A stretch of 64,000 nucleotides of DNA, taken from assembly GCF_018130215.1 (NCBI RefSeq), contig NZ_JAFCKQ010000008.1, positions 146,560 to 210,559 on the forward strand, given 5' to 3'. Source of the stretch: Bradyrhizobium jicamae. Lineage in GTDB: Bacteria > Pseudomonadota > Alphaproteobacteria > Rhizobiales > Xanthobacteraceae. The position numbers were made by a program, and so were the translations under genes. Below, piece by piece: positions 51,546 through 60,087 of the stretch (positions are counted from its first letter, which is position 1; every line of letters begins with the position of its first letter). Below the pieces are notes generated by a model that saw only the letters and a list, made by a program, of their open reading frames with translations, was not told the origin of the DNA and made no database searches.

Positions 51546-52621
51546 TTTACGTCCCTCAAGTAGCGGTGCGGAGAGGACGGTGAGAGGTAGTCAACCAGGA
51601 TCTGCTGGTGGCGATCGGTCATCAGCCAGCCCGCCAACGCCAGGATCGGCGTCTGGCTGCCGCCGAAATGGAAGTCCTCGCTCGACGAGATCCAGATGCC
51701 GAGGCCCTTCAGCGCCGCGAAAACCTGCCACCAGCGAAACGCCTCTATATCGAGGGTGATGCCGCTACCCGCCTCCCAGTGGCGCACCGCTTCCTTGTGC
51801 GGCAGCAACCGGCCGGCCAAGCCCGGCGTGACCCACGACCACAGCGGATCGAGCGACCAGGCGAGGTCCTCGAGCGGATCGCCCATATGGGCCATCTCCC
51901 AGTCGAGGATCGCCCGGATCTCGCCGTCCGGCAAATAAAGGAAGTTGCCAGAGCGAAAGTCGCCGTGGACTAGGGCGAGCTTCTGCGCCGGTGGCGGCGG
52001 GTGGCGGCGCAACCAGCGGATCGCCGCCTGCGCCACGGGATAGGGATGCAGCGAGTCTTCATCGATCACATTGGCCCAGTAGTCGAGTTGCTCCATGGCG
52101 CAGGTTCCGACACTGGTTGCCGGCATGACATCGCCTAGGCCGAGGGCAATCGGGTCAAGGGCCGCAATCTGGCCCAGAAGGGTCCACTTCTGCTGGCCGA
52201 TCTTGCCGAGATGCTGGGGCGGGAATGCCTCGGCCGAAGTTTGGCAGCCCGGCACCTCGGCGCTGATCGAGAACGGACGGTCCAGCCACCGCAAATCTTC
52301 AACCAGATAGAGCGCCTCCGGCACCGGAAGGCCGGACTTGAATGCGGCTTCCATGGCCCGGTATTCAGTGCGCCGGTCGGTGTCGATCAGGCTGGTTTCC
52401 GGATCGATTCGCAAGATCATGCCGCGATCCTCGCCGTCGGTCCTGGCCTTGAAGCGCCAAGTCTCGCGCGAGGCACCGCCGGGCACGTGCACCAACTCCG
52501 ACGCCTCGGCTCCGGGGCGCCAGTGGCTGTCGAGAAACCGGCTCAGGCCTGCCCGCAGTTTAGTCTCGCGACTGTCCAAACCAATCGTCTCCCATATCTC
52601 GTTGTACGGCTGGCGCCGCAC
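51542..52621 (-). CDS. Aminoglycoside phosphotransferase-like kinase
   Basis: A 359-residue APH/ACAD10-type kinase. The ATP-binding half has VHVPGGASRETWRFKARTDG and MILRIDPETSLIDTDRRTEY; the catalytic loop is VHGDFRSGNFLY (HGD with Asp) and the metal-binding DW motif is AILDWEMAHMGDPLEDLAWS. Such kinases phosphorylate small hydroxyl compounds; in catabolic loci they are linked to hydroxyacyl-CoA or steroid metabolism, not drug resistance. The start is a GTG at 52621; another start further in is possible. It is the first of a three-gene unit with two unrecognised proteins downstream. Confidence 0.85.
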   Translation of the reverse strand: MRRQPYNEIWETIGLDSRETKLRAGLSRFLDSHWRPGAEASELVHVPGGASRETWRFKARTDGEDRGMILRIDPETSLIDTDRRTEYRAMEAAFKSGLPVPEALYLVEDLRWLDRPFSISAEVPGCQTSAEAFPPQHLGKIGQQKWTLLGQIAALDPIALGLGDVMPATSVGTCAMEQLDYWANVIDEDSLHPYPVAQAAIRWLRRHPPPPAQKLALVHGDFRSGNFLYLPDGEIRAILDWEMAHMGDPLEDLAWSLDPLWSWVTPGLAGRLLPHKEAVRHWEAGSGITLDIEAFRWWQVFAALKGLGIWISSSEDFHFGGSQTPILALAGWLMTDRHQQILVDYLSPSSPHRYLRDVK

Positions 52622-52919
52622 TTTTCTGCCGCCTGCCGGCGACTGATCAATTCATCTTAAATCAAATCGGCACGGTCTTGGGACCGCAGACAAAAAATGG
52701 CTGAGGATCTGGTCTGGATTTGAACCCTCGATACAAATTATAGCAAAAGAGCAACAATCTTGCTCGGAATGTACTGGCATTCTGCGGCGACGTGAGCATC
52801 GCTGTTTGGACTGGGAGCCGCCTAGGGCGCGCGCCTTCTGGGACATGCTCCACCGGGTGATTTGCCTGGACAGCTGAGGTGGTGCGGCGGACGGCGTCGC
52901 AGAGCCTAATGAGGCCCCC
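52622..52919. other. Intergenic region, no gene seen
   Basis: About 300 bases between the divergent kinase and DUF3489 genes. The text TTGAACCCTCG near 52710 recalls a tRNA T-arm, but no tRNA fold is possible (see rejected list). No coding sequence is supported. Confidence 0.45.
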
Positions 52920-53275
52920 ATGACCAGGACCAAATCTCAAAATAAGACCGTTGCTCAGCCGCGGCCGACGAGGAAGTTTGCCAAGCGCAAATCATCAAAA
53001 CTGCAGGTTCGCGCCGATGCCGCTTCGGCTGCGCTCGGGAGAATATGCAGTGGCACCAAGAGCGCGCAAGTCCTCGCGATGCTAAGCGATAAGGCGGGAA
53101 CGACGGGCGCCGCGATCCGTGCCGCAACCGGCTGGCAAGAACATCCTGTGCGTGGCTTCCTCGACGGTGTCGTTCGCAAGAAGCTCGGCCTCAAATAGTG
53201 TCTGATCCAGCCGAAAGCGGTCGCCTCTATCGCATAATCGACACATCGACGGATCGAGTGAAGCAGGCGGCGTGA
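52920..53275 (+). pseudogene. DUF3489 protein gene with a frameshift
   Basis: The first frame gives [60 protein letters not shown] then a TAG at 53196. Adding one T to AAATAG (to AAATTAG) restores LVSDPAESGRLYRIID and a stop at 53273-53275, matching the usual end of DUF3489 (KKLGL.L.SE.(x)GERVYRI). So a single base is lost and the last 25 codons are out of frame. DUF3489 proteins are small phage- or mobile-element-related DNA-binding-like proteins in rhizobia. The copy may be non-functional, or the base may be a sequence error. Confidence 0.75.
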
Positions 53276-53374
53276 TGCGATGCCGAGCAAACATCGAAGC
53301 GCTCACGCCAGAAGCAAATCGTCGAAGGCAGCCGAGAGTCCCGCTAGCGGCGAGTCCAATTGAGGCAACCTCTC

Positions 53375-53554
53375 CCTGACCACCCCGATAGTTGTGCCTG
53401 GCAAGGCGTTCTGCCATCGGCTGAACGCTCTTGCGATCGCCGGGGCCGATCAATCTCGCACGTACAGTGGGCACATCCGCTGCCGAGCCTTGTGACCCAA
53501 CCGATCCAAGGACGGCTTCAGCCAGCGTTCGAGCTCGTCTTCCCATTCCGCCAT
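53375..53554 (-). pseudogene. IS701-family transposase 5' fragment
   Basis: From an ATG at 53554 the minus strand reads MAEWEDELERWLKPSLDRLG, HKARQRMCPLYVRD and a stop; in a shifted frame it continues LIGPGDRKSVQPMAERLARH. IS701-type transposases start with W(E)xELERWLxPFLDRLGHKARR(x)MCPLYV(x)GLIGPGDRKSVQPMAxRL. The fragment is frameshifted and lost after about 60 codons. The remaining 53276-53374 and 53555-53668 hold no gene that I can support. Confidence 0.7.
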
Positions 53555-53668
53555 AGTCAACCCTCCAAGAGCCGACCACCCATGAACCGTTGAAAGCTCA
53601 GTTGTTCTGCTTCGCGCTTGTCATTATGATATCGCCCGGCAAGCACTGGCCCCAAACAGGATCATTCC

Positions 53669-54853
53669 ATGCGAACCGCAGGTTTGGCGCCCCTCGACGA
53701 GATAATCACGATCGCGGAACTCACCCGCGATCCCTATCCGATCTACAGACGGCTGAGGCGCGAAGCGCCCGTATTGCGGGTCAAATCGGTGGGCCGTACT
53801 TTCCTCACCAAGGCTGCCGACACGAAATATGTGAAGGACAACCCGGCGTTGTTCAGCTCTAACGACCCGAACACACCTATGAAGCGCGCCTTTCTCGCGC
53901 ACACGCTGATGCGCAAGGACCACGACGAGCACCGGACCGAACGGATGGCCATGATGCCGGCCCTGATGCCGAAGTCGATCGAAACGGTCTGGGCGCCGCT
54001 GTATGCGAAACTAGCCGCCGCGTATCTTGACCGGCTGCCGCGTGGCGAGGTGGTCGATCTCTTTACTGCTCTCGCAGGACCGCTTGCCGCCCGGATTCTG
54101 GCACATGCAATGGGCGTTCCGGACGCGAGCGATGATGACATGCAGCGATGGTCGCAGACGCTGATCGACGGTGCAGGCAATTTTGGTTGGACGCCAGGGC
54201 CTTTCGAAGCGACTGATACGGCTAATGCAGAGATGGATAAGTGTATACGCGCCAACGCCAAACGCGTGCGGGCCGAACCGGATTTCTCCGCAATCTCGGT
54301 CATGGTGAACGCCAAGAACCCGATTCCAGAGAGCCAGATGATAGCCAATGTAAAGATAGCCATTGGCGGCGGCATTAACGAGCCGCGTGACGCCCTGCTG
54401 ACGATCCTCTATGGCTTGCTTACAAATCCGGATCAACTTGATGCTGTACGAGCGGGCGGCAAATGGCGCTCCGCTTTCGAAGAAGGTGTGCGGTGGGTGG
54501 CGCCGATCCAGGCCAGTTCGCGGTTGGTTACGGAGGACACGGAGATTCGCGGCTGTTTCATTCCGAAGGGCGACACCGTGATGACGATCCAGGCGTCCGC
54601 CAACCGGGACGAGGAAATCTTCGAGGATGGCGAGAACTACAACGCTCTGCGCGAAACCAATCCTCACCAGGCTTTTGGCAACGGCCCGCATCACTGCGCA
54701 GGCGCGCACCTTTCGCGACGCACTGTTGGCGCTCTGCTCCTGCCCATGCTGTTCGAGCGCTTTCCCCTTATGACCTTGCCTGATCCCGCGAGCGTACGCT
54801 GGCACGGATTCGGTTTTCGCGGCCCACTCAATCTGCCGGTCCTTCTGCAGTAG
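53669..54853 (+). CDS. Cytochrome P450
   Basis: A 394-residue bacterial P450 without a membrane anchor. The heme-binding loop is FGNGPHHCAGAHLSRR, with the cysteine ligand. The ExxR motif is in AFEEGVRWVAPIQASSRLV, and the I-helix reads IAIGGGINEPRDALLTILYG. In the I-helix the usual acid-alcohol pair (D/E-T) is replaced by N-E-P, so proton delivery must differ from classical P450s. Start at 53669 (MRTAGLAPLDEIITIAELTR) is preceded by weak signals; the in-frame upstream region has no alternative. No ferredoxin gene is adjacent. It probably hydroxylates a hydrophobic substrate; which one is unknown. Confidence 0.9.
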   Translation: MRTAGLAPLDEIITIAELTRDPYPIYRRLRREAPVLRVKSVGRTFLTKAADTKYVKDNPALFSSNDPNTPMKRAFLAHTLMRKDHDEHRTERMAMMPALMPKSIETVWAPLYAKLAAAYLDRLPRGEVVDLFTALAGPLAARILAHAMGVPDASDDDMQRWSQTLIDGAGNFGWTPGPFEATDTANAEMDKCIRANAKRVRAEPDFSAISVMVNAKNPIPESQMIANVKIAIGGGINEPRDALLTILYGLLTNPDQLDAVRAGGKWRSAFEEGVRWVAPIQASSRLVTEDTEIRGCFIPKGDTVMTIQASANRDEEIFEDGENYNALRETNPHQAFGNGPHHCAGAHLSRRTVGALLLPMLFERFPLMTLPDPASVRWHGFGFRGPLNLPVLLQ

Positions 54854-54976
54854 ACTTGGGGCCAGGCACCCGAGCCGATGCCTCCGTCGGCAACCTCGCG
54901 CCGATGCCGGGCGTCTTCCCCACTACCCTGCCCCCGTGATCCGAAGCGGACAAAGAGGGCAAAATCGCGTACTCAT

Positions 54977-55870
54977 TCACTTAATCGGTGGACGTGGCAG
55001 AACCGCCTCGCCGGGCTCCATGACGAAGGTGAAATCGAGCGAATACCATGGAGTGGTCGCGGCTGGATCGCCGGGAGACGGCTCCTCGTGACGCACATAG
55101 TCGCCCATGAGAGCCCTGGTAACCCCAAACTGTACGTCAGTATCGATGTTGGGGTCCGCCGGATCGTAAACCTGCGAGATCAGCGTCTTGAAGCCAGGCT
55201 TGAAAATCAAAGCGTGCAGATGGGCGGGCCGATAGGGATGCCGGTTCTGTGCTTCAAGCAGGCGCCCTACGACACCATCGGTCGGAATCGGGTAGCCAAC
55301 CATTTTCACAGTCGAGAACCAGAACCTCCCTTCGGCGTTAGTTGTGAACTTGCCCCGCAGGTTCATGTCCACCTGACCTGAATCCTGGTTCTCGTAGAGA
55401 CCAACTGGCGACGAATGCCACACATCGACTTCGGCCTCGGCGACCGCTCGACCTGTACGATCGACAACGTGCCCGCTCACAAAAAGTGGCTCGCCCGGTG
55501 TAGGCGAGCGCACGATCGATGTGCCGTTGTCTGCGCGTGGTGAGTTCATCCGCCAGAACGGCCCAAGGAGCGATTGCGTGGTCTCCGTTGCGCCGTTGTC
55601 GCCGTTGTTTAGTAGACAGACGAGCGCCGAAATTCCAAGCGATCCAGCCATCAGAACTGCTTCATTGTGGGTTTCGCTGGTCAGCTTTCCGATCTCGTTA
55701 AGAATAGCCGTCGCGTTGCGGAATTCCGGCTCTGTCAGTCGCACGTCGCGTACGAAGGCGTGCAAATGACGCACGAGGGATATCATGATCTCACGCAGGC
55801 GCGGATCTCGGGTGCGCTCCATCACAGCCACTGCATCGCAAGTCAATTCCTCATGGTTGGCGTTGATCAT
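54977..55870 (-). CDS. Intradiol ring-cleavage dioxygenase (hydroxyquinol/catechol 1,2-type)
   Basis: A 297-residue Fe(III) dioxygenase. It has an N-terminal helical dimerisation region (EELTCDAVAVMERTRDPRLR) and the catalytic beta domain with ligands Tyr in PVGLYENQDSG, Tyr in MVGYPIPTDGVVG and His in PYRPAHLHALIF, plus the Arg of that loop. The layout (about 295 residues, N-terminal domain present) is that of hydroxyquinol and chlorocatechol 1,2-dioxygenases. It cleaves a catechol-type ring between the two hydroxyls in the cytoplasm. AAGGAG precedes the ATG. It is convergent with the P450 gene, and no muconate-processing genes are present nearby, so the pathway is incomplete in the window. 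Confidence 0.9.
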   Translation of the reverse strand: MINANHEELTCDAVAVMERTRDPRLREIMISLVRHLHAFVRDVRLTEPEFRNATAILNEIGKLTSETHNEAVLMAGSLGISALVCLLNNGDNGATETTQSLLGPFWRMNSPRADNGTSIVRSPTPGEPLFVSGHVVDRTGRAVAEAEVDVWHSSPVGLYENQDSGQVDMNLRGKFTTNAEGRFWFSTVKMVGYPIPTDGVVGRLLEAQNRHPYRPAHLHALIFKPGFKTLISQVYDPADPNIDTDVQFGVTRALMGDYVRHEEPSPGDPAATTPWYSLDFTFVMEPGEAVLPRPPIK

Positions 55871-56323
55871 GTAGGACTCCTTCCTGCCAAGCGCGGCGTC
55901 AGCAAGGCATTGGTGTACATTCTCGATGCCGGATCCGGTTACATCCTGCCCTCGATCCGGACAAGGACGATCTTCGTGTAGAGTGATTTACCGTAGTCAA
56001 TGCTATACTGTCGCCGGCCGGCTCAGCCTCGGTTTGGACCGGGCACGATGCGGTTCTGACCAATGCGCGAAGCAGACGATCAATGCCAGTCGGATCCAAA
56101 CTCGATTTCGCCTGCACAATTCGATGTCGAGGGAGCGATGCTGTATGTCGCATACTGCGACCTCTTCACTTGAACAAGCTTCCGAGCGGGGCGACCTGCC
56201 CTCTTTGCAATCGCGACAGTTTTGCCCGGGAACTCAACTTCGTTTGATTGCAGAAAAAGACGGTTGCGGCGCTTTGGAATGAGGGCAAACTCGGTAGTTC
56301 GATGAAGCTCAAGAGGTTAAAGC
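55871..56323. other. Intergenic region, no gene seen
   Basis: About 450 bases between the divergent dioxygenase and amidohydrolase genes. It should contain both promoters; I see no recognisable operator, hairpin or coding sequence. Confidence 0.45.
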
Positions 56324-57592
56324 ATGGCCCAAGCTCAATCGTTTGCTTCAGATCCTGCATTGCGCGACCTCGATGCGCTGCTTCCCGACCTGACCGACTT
56401 CTACAAGGATGTTCATTCGCATCCCGAGCTATCGATGCAGGAGACGCGCACAGCAGGTCTGGCAGCCAACCGGCTCCGTGTCGCCGACTACGAGGTAACG
56501 ACCGGTATTGGAAAACACGGCGTTGTTGGCCTGCTGCGGAACGGCGACGGACCTACGGTCATGCTGCGAGCCGACATGGACGCGCTGCCGATTCAGGAGG
56601 CTACTGGTCTTCCCTATGCCAGCACTGCGACGGCGACGGATAAAGAGGGCAAGACGGTCCCTGTCTCGCATATGTGCGGCCATGATATGCATGTCACCTG
56701 GCTCGCTGGTGCTGCAAAGCTGATGGCGGAGAACAAGGCGACTTGGCGTGGCACGCTAATGGTCATCTTTCAGCCGGCGGAGGAAACAGGCGAAGGCGCA
56801 CAGGCCATGATCGACGACGGCCTGTTCAAGCGTTTTCCGAAACCGGACGTGATTCTCGGTCAGCATGTGATGGTAGGCCCGTCTGGAACGGTCGCGGGCC
56901 GCGCCGGTGCCATAACGTCGGCGGCGGACAGCTTGCAAATCCGGCTATTCGGACGAGGGGCGCACGGCTCCATGCCCCAGGCCAGCATTGACCCTGTCGT
57001 CATGGCCGCCTCGACCGTTTTGAGACTACAAACGATCGTCTCGCGTGAAGTGGCTGCTGCTGAGGCTGCTGTGTTGACGGTAGGCGTCCTCCAAGCCGGC
57101 ACCAAGGAAAACGTCATTCCTGACGAGGCCATCATCAAGCTCAACGTCCGAACCTTTGACGCCGGAGTGCGCGCTCGCGTACTGGCAGCGATCGAACGGA
57201 TTGCCAATGCCGAAGCGGCGGCTTCAGGGGCGCCACGGCCACCCGAGATTACGACGATCGACCAATACCCTCTGAACGTGAACCATCAGAGAGCGACTGA
57301 CCGGGTGGTTGACGCATTCCGGGGGCATTTCGGCGCCGAACGTGTTAGGGCGACGGGGCCAGCCCCGGCCAGCGAGGACTTCGGATCGTTCGGATCGCAG
57401 TGGCACGTACCTTCGGTTTTCTGGTTCGTCGGCGGCACTGACCCGGAAATTTACGCCAAGGCCAAGGAGGCTAACAAGCTCAATGAGTTGCCAGTGAACC
57501 ACAGTCCTAAATTTGCTCCCGTTCTCCACCCAACGTTACAAACCGGCGTCGAAGCGCTTGTCGTAGCGGCCCGTGTTTGGTTACCGGCCTAG
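56324..57592 (+). CDS. M20-family amidohydrolase
   Basis: A 422-residue M20 metallo-amidohydrolase of the aminoacylase/hippuricase/IAA-amino acid hydrolase type. The metal-binding and catalytic segments are HSHPELSMQE, LRADMDALPIQEATGLPYAS, SHMCGHDMHV, IFQPAEETGEGAQAMIDDGL and VILGQHVMVG, with the dimerisation domain around GRGAHGSMPQASIDPVVMAA. These enzymes cleave N-acyl amino acids or hippurate-like amides. No signal peptide is seen. The start at 56324 gives MAQAQSFASDPALRDLDALL; GAGG lies upstream. It is followed by a membrane-protein gene about 70 bases later in the same direction. Confidence 0.9.
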   Translation: MAQAQSFASDPALRDLDALLPDLTDFYKDVHSHPELSMQETRTAGLAANRLRVADYEVTTGIGKHGVVGLLRNGDGPTVMLRADMDALPIQEATGLPYASTATATDKEGKTVPVSHMCGHDMHVTWLAGAAKLMAENKATWRGTLMVIFQPAEETGEGAQAMIDDGLFKRFPKPDVILGQHVMVGPSGTVAGRAGAITSAADSLQIRLFGRGAHGSMPQASIDPVVMAASTVLRLQTIVSREVAAAEAAVLTVGVLQAGTKENVIPDEAIIKLNVRTFDAGVRARVLAAIERIANAEAAASGAPRPPEITTIDQYPLNVNHQRATDRVVDAFRGHFGAERVRATGPAPASEDFGSFGSQWHVPSVFWFVGGTDPEIYAKAKEANKLNELPVNHSPKFAPVLHPTLQTGVEALVVAARVWLPA

Positions 57593-57661
57593 GGTATGCA
57601 GGCGGCGCTCTGGCCCAATCGAAGCATGCTTGTCACCTCGTGAACGAGGAAAACCAACGTC

Positions 57662-58294
57662 ATGGACAAGCTTCCTATTGTACTCGATCTGACCGGTACT
57701 TTCGTCTTCGCGCTGAGCGGGGCATTGGCAGGGACCAAGCGCGGCCTGGACCTGTTTGGCGTCATGGTCTTGTCCTTCGCTGCAGGAAATTCTGGAGGCA
57801 TCACCCGCGATCTCCTGATTGGCGCAGTGCCTCCAGGAGCGGTTGGCGACTGGCGCTATCTTGGCGTCTCGCTGGTCGCGGGCCTCGTGACCTTTTATTT
57901 TTCATCCCTCATTGTGAGAATGTCGAATGCAGTGTTGGTGTTCGATGCGGCCGGACTGGCGCTCTTCGCGGTCGCAGGCTCGTCGAAAGCACTGTCGTTT
58001 GGGCTCAATCCAGTGATGGCGACAGTTCTCGGCATGGTCACCGGGATCGGCGGTGGCATAGTCCGTGACGTACTGCTCGCTGAGATTCCGACCGTCTTGC
58101 GCGCCGATCTTTATGCGGTCGCGGCGCTGGCCGCTGCGGCAATCGTTGTTGTCGGCTATCTATTACAGCTGCCTGACGCACTGGTGACTGCGGTCGCGCT
58201 GGCTTCATGCTTCCTACTTCGTGTCATGGCAATCAAACGCGGCTGGCGGCTTCCAGTTGCGAAAGGGGCGCAACGATCGGAGCCCCACATCTAA
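57662..58294 (+). CDS. TRIC-type (UPF0126/YicG) membrane protein
   Basis: A 210-residue inner-membrane protein with two similar halves of three helices each. Half one: FVFALSGALAGTKRGLDLFG, VMVLSFAAGNSGGITRDLLI; half two: VFDAAGLALFAVAGSSKALS, VLGMVTGIGGGIVRDVLLAE. The repeated G(G)xxRD(L/V)L motifs are the signature of the UPF0126 family, related to the TRIC cation channel fold. In bacteria the role is uncertain; ion or glycine transport has been suggested. GAACGAGGAAAAC precedes the ATG. It may be co-transcribed with the amidohydrolase. Confidence 0.9.
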   Translation: MDKLPIVLDLTGTFVFALSGALAGTKRGLDLFGVMVLSFAAGNSGGITRDLLIGAVPPGAVGDWRYLGVSLVAGLVTFYFSSLIVRMSNAVLVFDAAGLALFAVAGSSKALSFGLNPVMATVLGMVTGIGGGIVRDVLLAEIPTVLRADLYAVAALAAAAIVVVGYLLQLPDALVTAVALASCFLLRVMAIKRGWRLPVAKGAQRSEPHI

Positions 58295-58799
58295 AAGGAG
58301 GACTAGGCGGCTAACGGACAAAACCATTTGCGTTCAGCCAAATGCAAGCCCCTCCCTAACTATTTCGGGATCGTGATAGCTGATGAAAACAGCAGTCAGA
58401 GATGGCCAAGACGCTACGAGATCAACTGATAGGGGCTTGGCTCAATCGCAGTATTCCGACGCGTCGGAGCGTTAAATTCTTTCATATGTTGCCCTTGAGC
58501 ATGACGGCCGCCGCGGTGTCCGATCTGGACGACTCCTGCAACAGCTTATCCTGCGTGCGTTCCAAGCGCCAGGTTGGTACGATTAGGCCGATCGCTCCGT
58601 AAACCAGCAGCGTGGCGCAAGACTTTGCGGGAATAGCAACGGAGGCTGTGGCCGCAAGGGGAGATACGAGCTTTTCGTTCGGCCGGATCCTGGGCGCCTC
58701 GCCGCTCGCTCCAATTGCGCCGTTCTATTGAGCCTAAGCATCCGACCCAGGAACGGGGTGCATTGCTCGAATGAACCATATCCAGACTACTTGCCGATC
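58295..58799. other. Gene-poor stretch with possible decayed fragments
   Basis: About 500 bases between convergent genes. A short plus-strand frame at 58402 (MAKTLRDQLIGAWLN) resembles the start of lipocalin-like domain proteins but breaks off at once. A minus-strand frame of about 80 codons ending near 58485 (containing AIPAKSCATLLVYGAIGLIV) has protein-like composition but no start and no recognised family. Both look like remnants. Confidence 0.4.
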
Positions 58800-59786
58800 T
58801 CACTCGATCAGTTCGTCCGCCGCGATGAGAATAGACTGTGGTATCGTAAGACGAAGTGCTCTTGCAGTCTTCATGTTGATGACCAGCTCAAACTTCGTCG
58901 GTCGTAGGACCGGAAGGTCATCCGACTTGGCTCCGCGCAGAATCTTGCCGGCATATACGCCGACCTGATGGTAGGTGTCGGCGAGGCTGGCACCGTAGCT
59001 CATTAGCCCGCCATCCGCCGGAAACTCGCGGATGTGGAAGATGCCGGGCAGTTGGTGACGAGACGACAGCATTATGATCCGGCTTCGCCGAGAGTCGAAG
59101 AACGGATCGTTCTGAACCACCAAGGCAGTGACGCCAGCCTTAATCAGGGCTGCAATGCTGGCATCGATCTCGGCATCTGTTGTTGCGTTCTGCACAACCA
59201 ACTCGCGGCCGAGCGACTGCGCTGCGGTGGCCACCGACTGGCGAAACTGGTCGACCGCTTCCATCCCGAAGCTAGGGTTGAGCAGCAATCCCACGACGTG
59301 CGCCGACGGTACCAAGGTGCAGAGTAACTCCAGTCGTTTGCCGCCCAGATCCCCCGTGAAAAAGTTGACGCCCGTGGCCGAACCCGGCCGATTCATGCTC
59401 GCTACAAGACCCGCGCTTACCGGATCCTGGCCGACGATGAAGACCAGCGGTGCGGCGAAGCCCGCAGCCTTGGCCGCGAATGCGGCCGGATCGCCGGTGG
59501 CAACAACCACCGAAATCGGTCGGCTCCGCAGATCGGCGACAAGTGGCGGCAGCCGGCTGTAGTCGCCATTTGCCCAGCGGTACTCGATGGCTACGTTACG
59601 ACCCTCGGTATACCCCATATCTTCGAGCCCGCGGCGGAAGGCATTGGTGTGAATTGCGGCTTCCTCGGACGAGCGCGTACTAAGGAAGCCGATCACCGGC
59701 TGCGCAGGCGGCTGCTGCGCGCGCGCCACGACAGGATATACTGCCGAAACAGCCGCAATTCCTTGAACGAAATCTCGCCGTCGCAT
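58800..59786 (-). CDS. ABC_sub_bind-family periplasmic binding protein
   Basis: A 328-residue secreted protein with a twin-arginine-like signal (MRRRDFVQGIAAVSAVYPVV, ARAQQPPAQ) and the ABC_sub_bind (TrpX-like) fold: VIGFLSTRSSEEAAIHTNAF, RRGLEDMGYTEGRNVAIEYR, WANGDYSRLPPLVADLRSRP and GQDPVSAGLVASMNRPGSAT. In rhizobia these stand-alone proteins are present in many copies, often without transporter genes; they bind tryptophan-like or unknown ligands. No permease is adjacent. The ATG at 59786 is the normal start for the group. Confidence 0.9.
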   Translation of the reverse strand: MRRRDFVQGIAAVSAVYPVVARAQQPPAQPVIGFLSTRSSEEAAIHTNAFRRGLEDMGYTEGRNVAIEYRWANGDYSRLPPLVADLRSRPISVVVATGDPAAFAAKAAGFAAPLVFIVGQDPVSAGLVASMNRPGSATGVNFFTGDLGGKRLELLCTLVPSAHVVGLLLNPSFGMEAVDQFRQSVATAAQSLGRELVVQNATTDAEIDASIAALIKAGVTALVVQNDPFFDSRRSRIIMLSSRHQLPGIFHIREFPADGGLMSYGASLADTYHQVGVYAGKILRGAKSDDLPVLRPTKFELVINMKTARALRLTIPQSILIAADELIE

Positions 59787-60087
59787 TACTCGTCCGGAGC
59801 CTTGCCGCAGAGCAATTACGTAAGCCCAATATGGACTTGTCGGAAGGTGGTTCGAAGATCAACTTGCGCTGAAAACTCTTCGCAGTCCATGTCGCAGACG
59901 GGTCACTCGCGTCGTTTTTGGCCCGCACCCAGATGTCCGCTCCTCGCCTGACAGCGACAGAATAGCGGAAATCCCCCGACCGCCGCCTGGGGCCGCTTTC
60001 GATCCGCGAACTACCGGTTCAATGCTTGCTGTGAGCGGTACGATTTGCAAATCTCTGGTCCGTAAAGGAGCTACAAAGGGGTGCGGC
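59787..60087. other. Intergenic region with one copy of a repeat
   Basis: About 300 bases between divergent genes. It contains copy A of a diverged repeat (59911-59980) that recurs at 63577-63655. No gene is supported. Confidence 0.5.
59911..59980 (+). repeat. Diverged intergenic repeat, copy A
   Basis: The block GTCACTCGCG through TTTTTGGCCCGCACCC, AGATGTCCGCTCCT and CTGACAGCGACAGAATA aligns with GTCGCTAGCG, TTTTGGCCCACACCCC, GAGATGTACGCTTCT and CTGACAGCGGCGGAATA at 63577-63655 in the same orientation, roughly three quarters identical by eye. It probably represents an old mobile or duplicated segment. Confidence 0.55.

Noticed and set aside
52700..52780. tRNA-like T-arm text (GGTTCAAATCC on the minus strand)
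   Set aside because: The five-base T-stem cannot pair beyond two positions, and no acceptor or anticodon arms fit around it. It is a chance match.
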